A stretch of 64,000 nucleotides of DNA from NCBI RefSeq assembly GCF_021347895.1, contig NC_067120.1:22367361-22431360 (forward strand). Direction: 5' to 3'. Positions 62,357 through 64,000 of this stretch are shown piece after piece (position 1 is the stretch's first letter; each line of letters starts with the position of its first letter). The notes under the pieces are model-generated. The model had not been told where the DNA came from and searched no databases. It was given only the letters and a program-made list of their open reading frames with translations. The DNA comes from Acanthochromis polyacanthus. Its lineage: Eukaryota > Chordata > Actinopteri > Pomacentridae. Both the position numbers and the translations under genes were made by a program.

Positions 62357-64000
62357 GAAGCCACATTTTCATGAGCTGAGGGAGTTCTATTGTTGACTTG
62401 CAATTAAAACATGTTTGCACTTGAAGACAACATCCTTCTTTGCAAGTGACTTCATTCTACAATATGTCTTTAAATGGACATGTTAAGACTTAATATGTAT
62501 GACACACAGGCTCCTGTTGAGAAGATGAAATGATGACGTTGACCAAACTGGGAATTAACACCCTTTCAGTATTGACACACACTGAAAATTACAATGTAAT
62601 CACATAAAGTGTTTCCTCCCCTGCCTTTACTACTCAGCAAACAATTAAATGAATTAGTAGAAACGCTTTGCATAACGCACATCTGTGTGCTTTAATGAAC
62701 CTAATATCTGTCAAAACACATTGCCTGATTGCTGCTCTGATTTACTCCCAGCCTTTATGAGCTTGGACCGAAAACTGTGAGCAGCAGAAATCAGCAGCTC
62801 GGTGCTGAAGAACCACTATTGGATTCGAGAAGTTCTATTAAATCTATCTAGATAATTAGGTTTTGATTAAGGGCACATCTTTCACCGTGCACTGGCACCA
62901 AGTACTTCAAACAGAAATAAGATGCCCTTATACTGACACTAAGTATCACAAACTCATCATTTTAAATTCAATCTAATTTAAGACAGTACAAATTAATATC
63001 ATATGAGGCAAAAAAAAACAACAAAAAACATGCTAAGTTCACCCCAAAATGCAAATGCCCCCCACATAAAAAGAACTATTGACTGACTTTATCTTTGGCT
63101 GCAAATTGTTGCTGATGGTTTTGATAATTCACGCAACCATTCAGCATCACACCAAATACACTATTTTGTTCTCCTGCCATTTACTACACACAGCAATCAG
63201 AGGCATTTAGCAAGACGAACATCATTCATTATCACATTTCCTTCCTGTTCGGTGCTAGATTGGATCAGCTTTGCTGTCTTTTGCAACCTACCCCAACTCC
63301 GACAACCACCCCTCGTCCTACCCTAATCTTCACCACCACTACGCGTCTCCGGTTGATGCAGTCCAGCATCGACCTTCCTGTGATTGTTTGCTATTTTACG
63401 ACATTGCTGATAGCTTTATAGTGCATTAATCATCTCCATGTGAGTATCTTGTGAGAATAAAATGGATCTTACAGTTTAGATTCTATGAAAAAAAACACTT
63501 TTATTTCCCTGTATTCTTTGTGCATGTCTCAGCACAAAAGAATGTGTTTATAATCCTGACAAAAAGCTAACCTTAAAAAAATGTGTCTAAATATAAACAC
63601 AAAAGTAATAAAATACAAGGGAGGAAGTCTGCATGATTCATTACATGAGCTCATGTTGACCCAAGCTGTGTCTCCAATAGCTGCTTTAAAGTGTCAAAGG
63701 GTTTTATGGTGAATTGTTCCTTTAAGTGAGCTGCATATACATCCAGCAGAGTGAGACCTTCCCTGAGGCCAGACTGTTTCACCTGAGACAAACTGTCATG
63801 AACAATTATAGCTGGAGTGGAAAGGTTAGGGGGTGATGAGAAGAATGCTTCATTTTTAAAAGTGATTCGTGAAATCTGATCTTAAAATCACCATTTATGA
63901 GATCCCATTACTCTCGTCACCCCCTGCCCACCTCTTTTACTTACACTTTCTATTTCATTCTTTTGTCACTCTTTCAGTATAACACATATAGTTTGACAAC
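62357..64000. other. Non-coding, repeat-poor end of the window
   Basis: No gene. Unlike the preceding 40 kb this part has almost no recognised mobile element. 62570-62870 contains several TAAT/ATTA cores (AATTAAATGAATTAG near 62643, GATAATTAGG near 62851). It is a candidate conserved non-coding region; conservation cannot be judged from one sequence. Confidence 0.35.

Overview
The window reads as nuclear DNA of a teleost fish, most likely a percomorph. It has one spliced vertebrate developmental gene with GT-AG style introns, a TATA promoter, long AT-rich non-coding stretches, abundant di-nucleotide microsatellites, and many fish-type transposons: Tc1/mariner, hAT, PIF/Harbinger, and the 3' ends of LINEs. 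The exact species cannot be told from the sequence.

Layout. Positions 1-3138 look like an intron of an upstream gene. Its last coding exon is at 3139-3272 and is probably lrriq1, the gene that precedes ALX1 in other vertebrates. Positions 3273-8844 are its 3' UTR and the spacer. The central gene is alx1 (aristaless-like homeobox 1, Cart1), on the + strand. It has a TATA box at 8845 and four coding exons at 9018-9204, 9718-10022, 10389-10517 and 15475-15816. Together they encode 320 residues with a Q50 paired-class homeodomain and a C-terminal OAR motif. The third intron starts with GC instead of GT. Introns 1 and 3 carry miniature transposons.

From about 16.8 kb to 64 kb I find no host gene. 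This is a gene desert loaded with repeats. The main landmarks are: (a) 24769-27650, an old Tc1-like element broken by three later insertions (a MITE, a LINE fragment and a second MITE); (b) 28.5-34.3 kb, a dense cluster of hAT-like and Tc1-like remnants; (c) 46455-48005, a dead Tc1-like element inside another repeat; (d) 48940-50574, a complete, young Tc1 element with an open 344-350 residue DD34E transposase, itself sitting in a dispersed repeat; (e) 52120-52679 and 52697-53488, a hAT-type MITE with arms of over 100 bp next to a Harbinger derivative that still encodes a Myb/SANT-like protein. A dispersed repeat that I call 'repeat A' occurs about ten times; its head resembles a tRNA promoter.

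No CRISPR array, rRNA, tRNA gene or operon is seen. The host-biology content is lrriq1-alx1 synteny plus the alx1 gene. The most unusual signals are the GC-AG intron, the nested transposon stratigraphy, the young Tc1 copy and the Myb-only Harbinger element.
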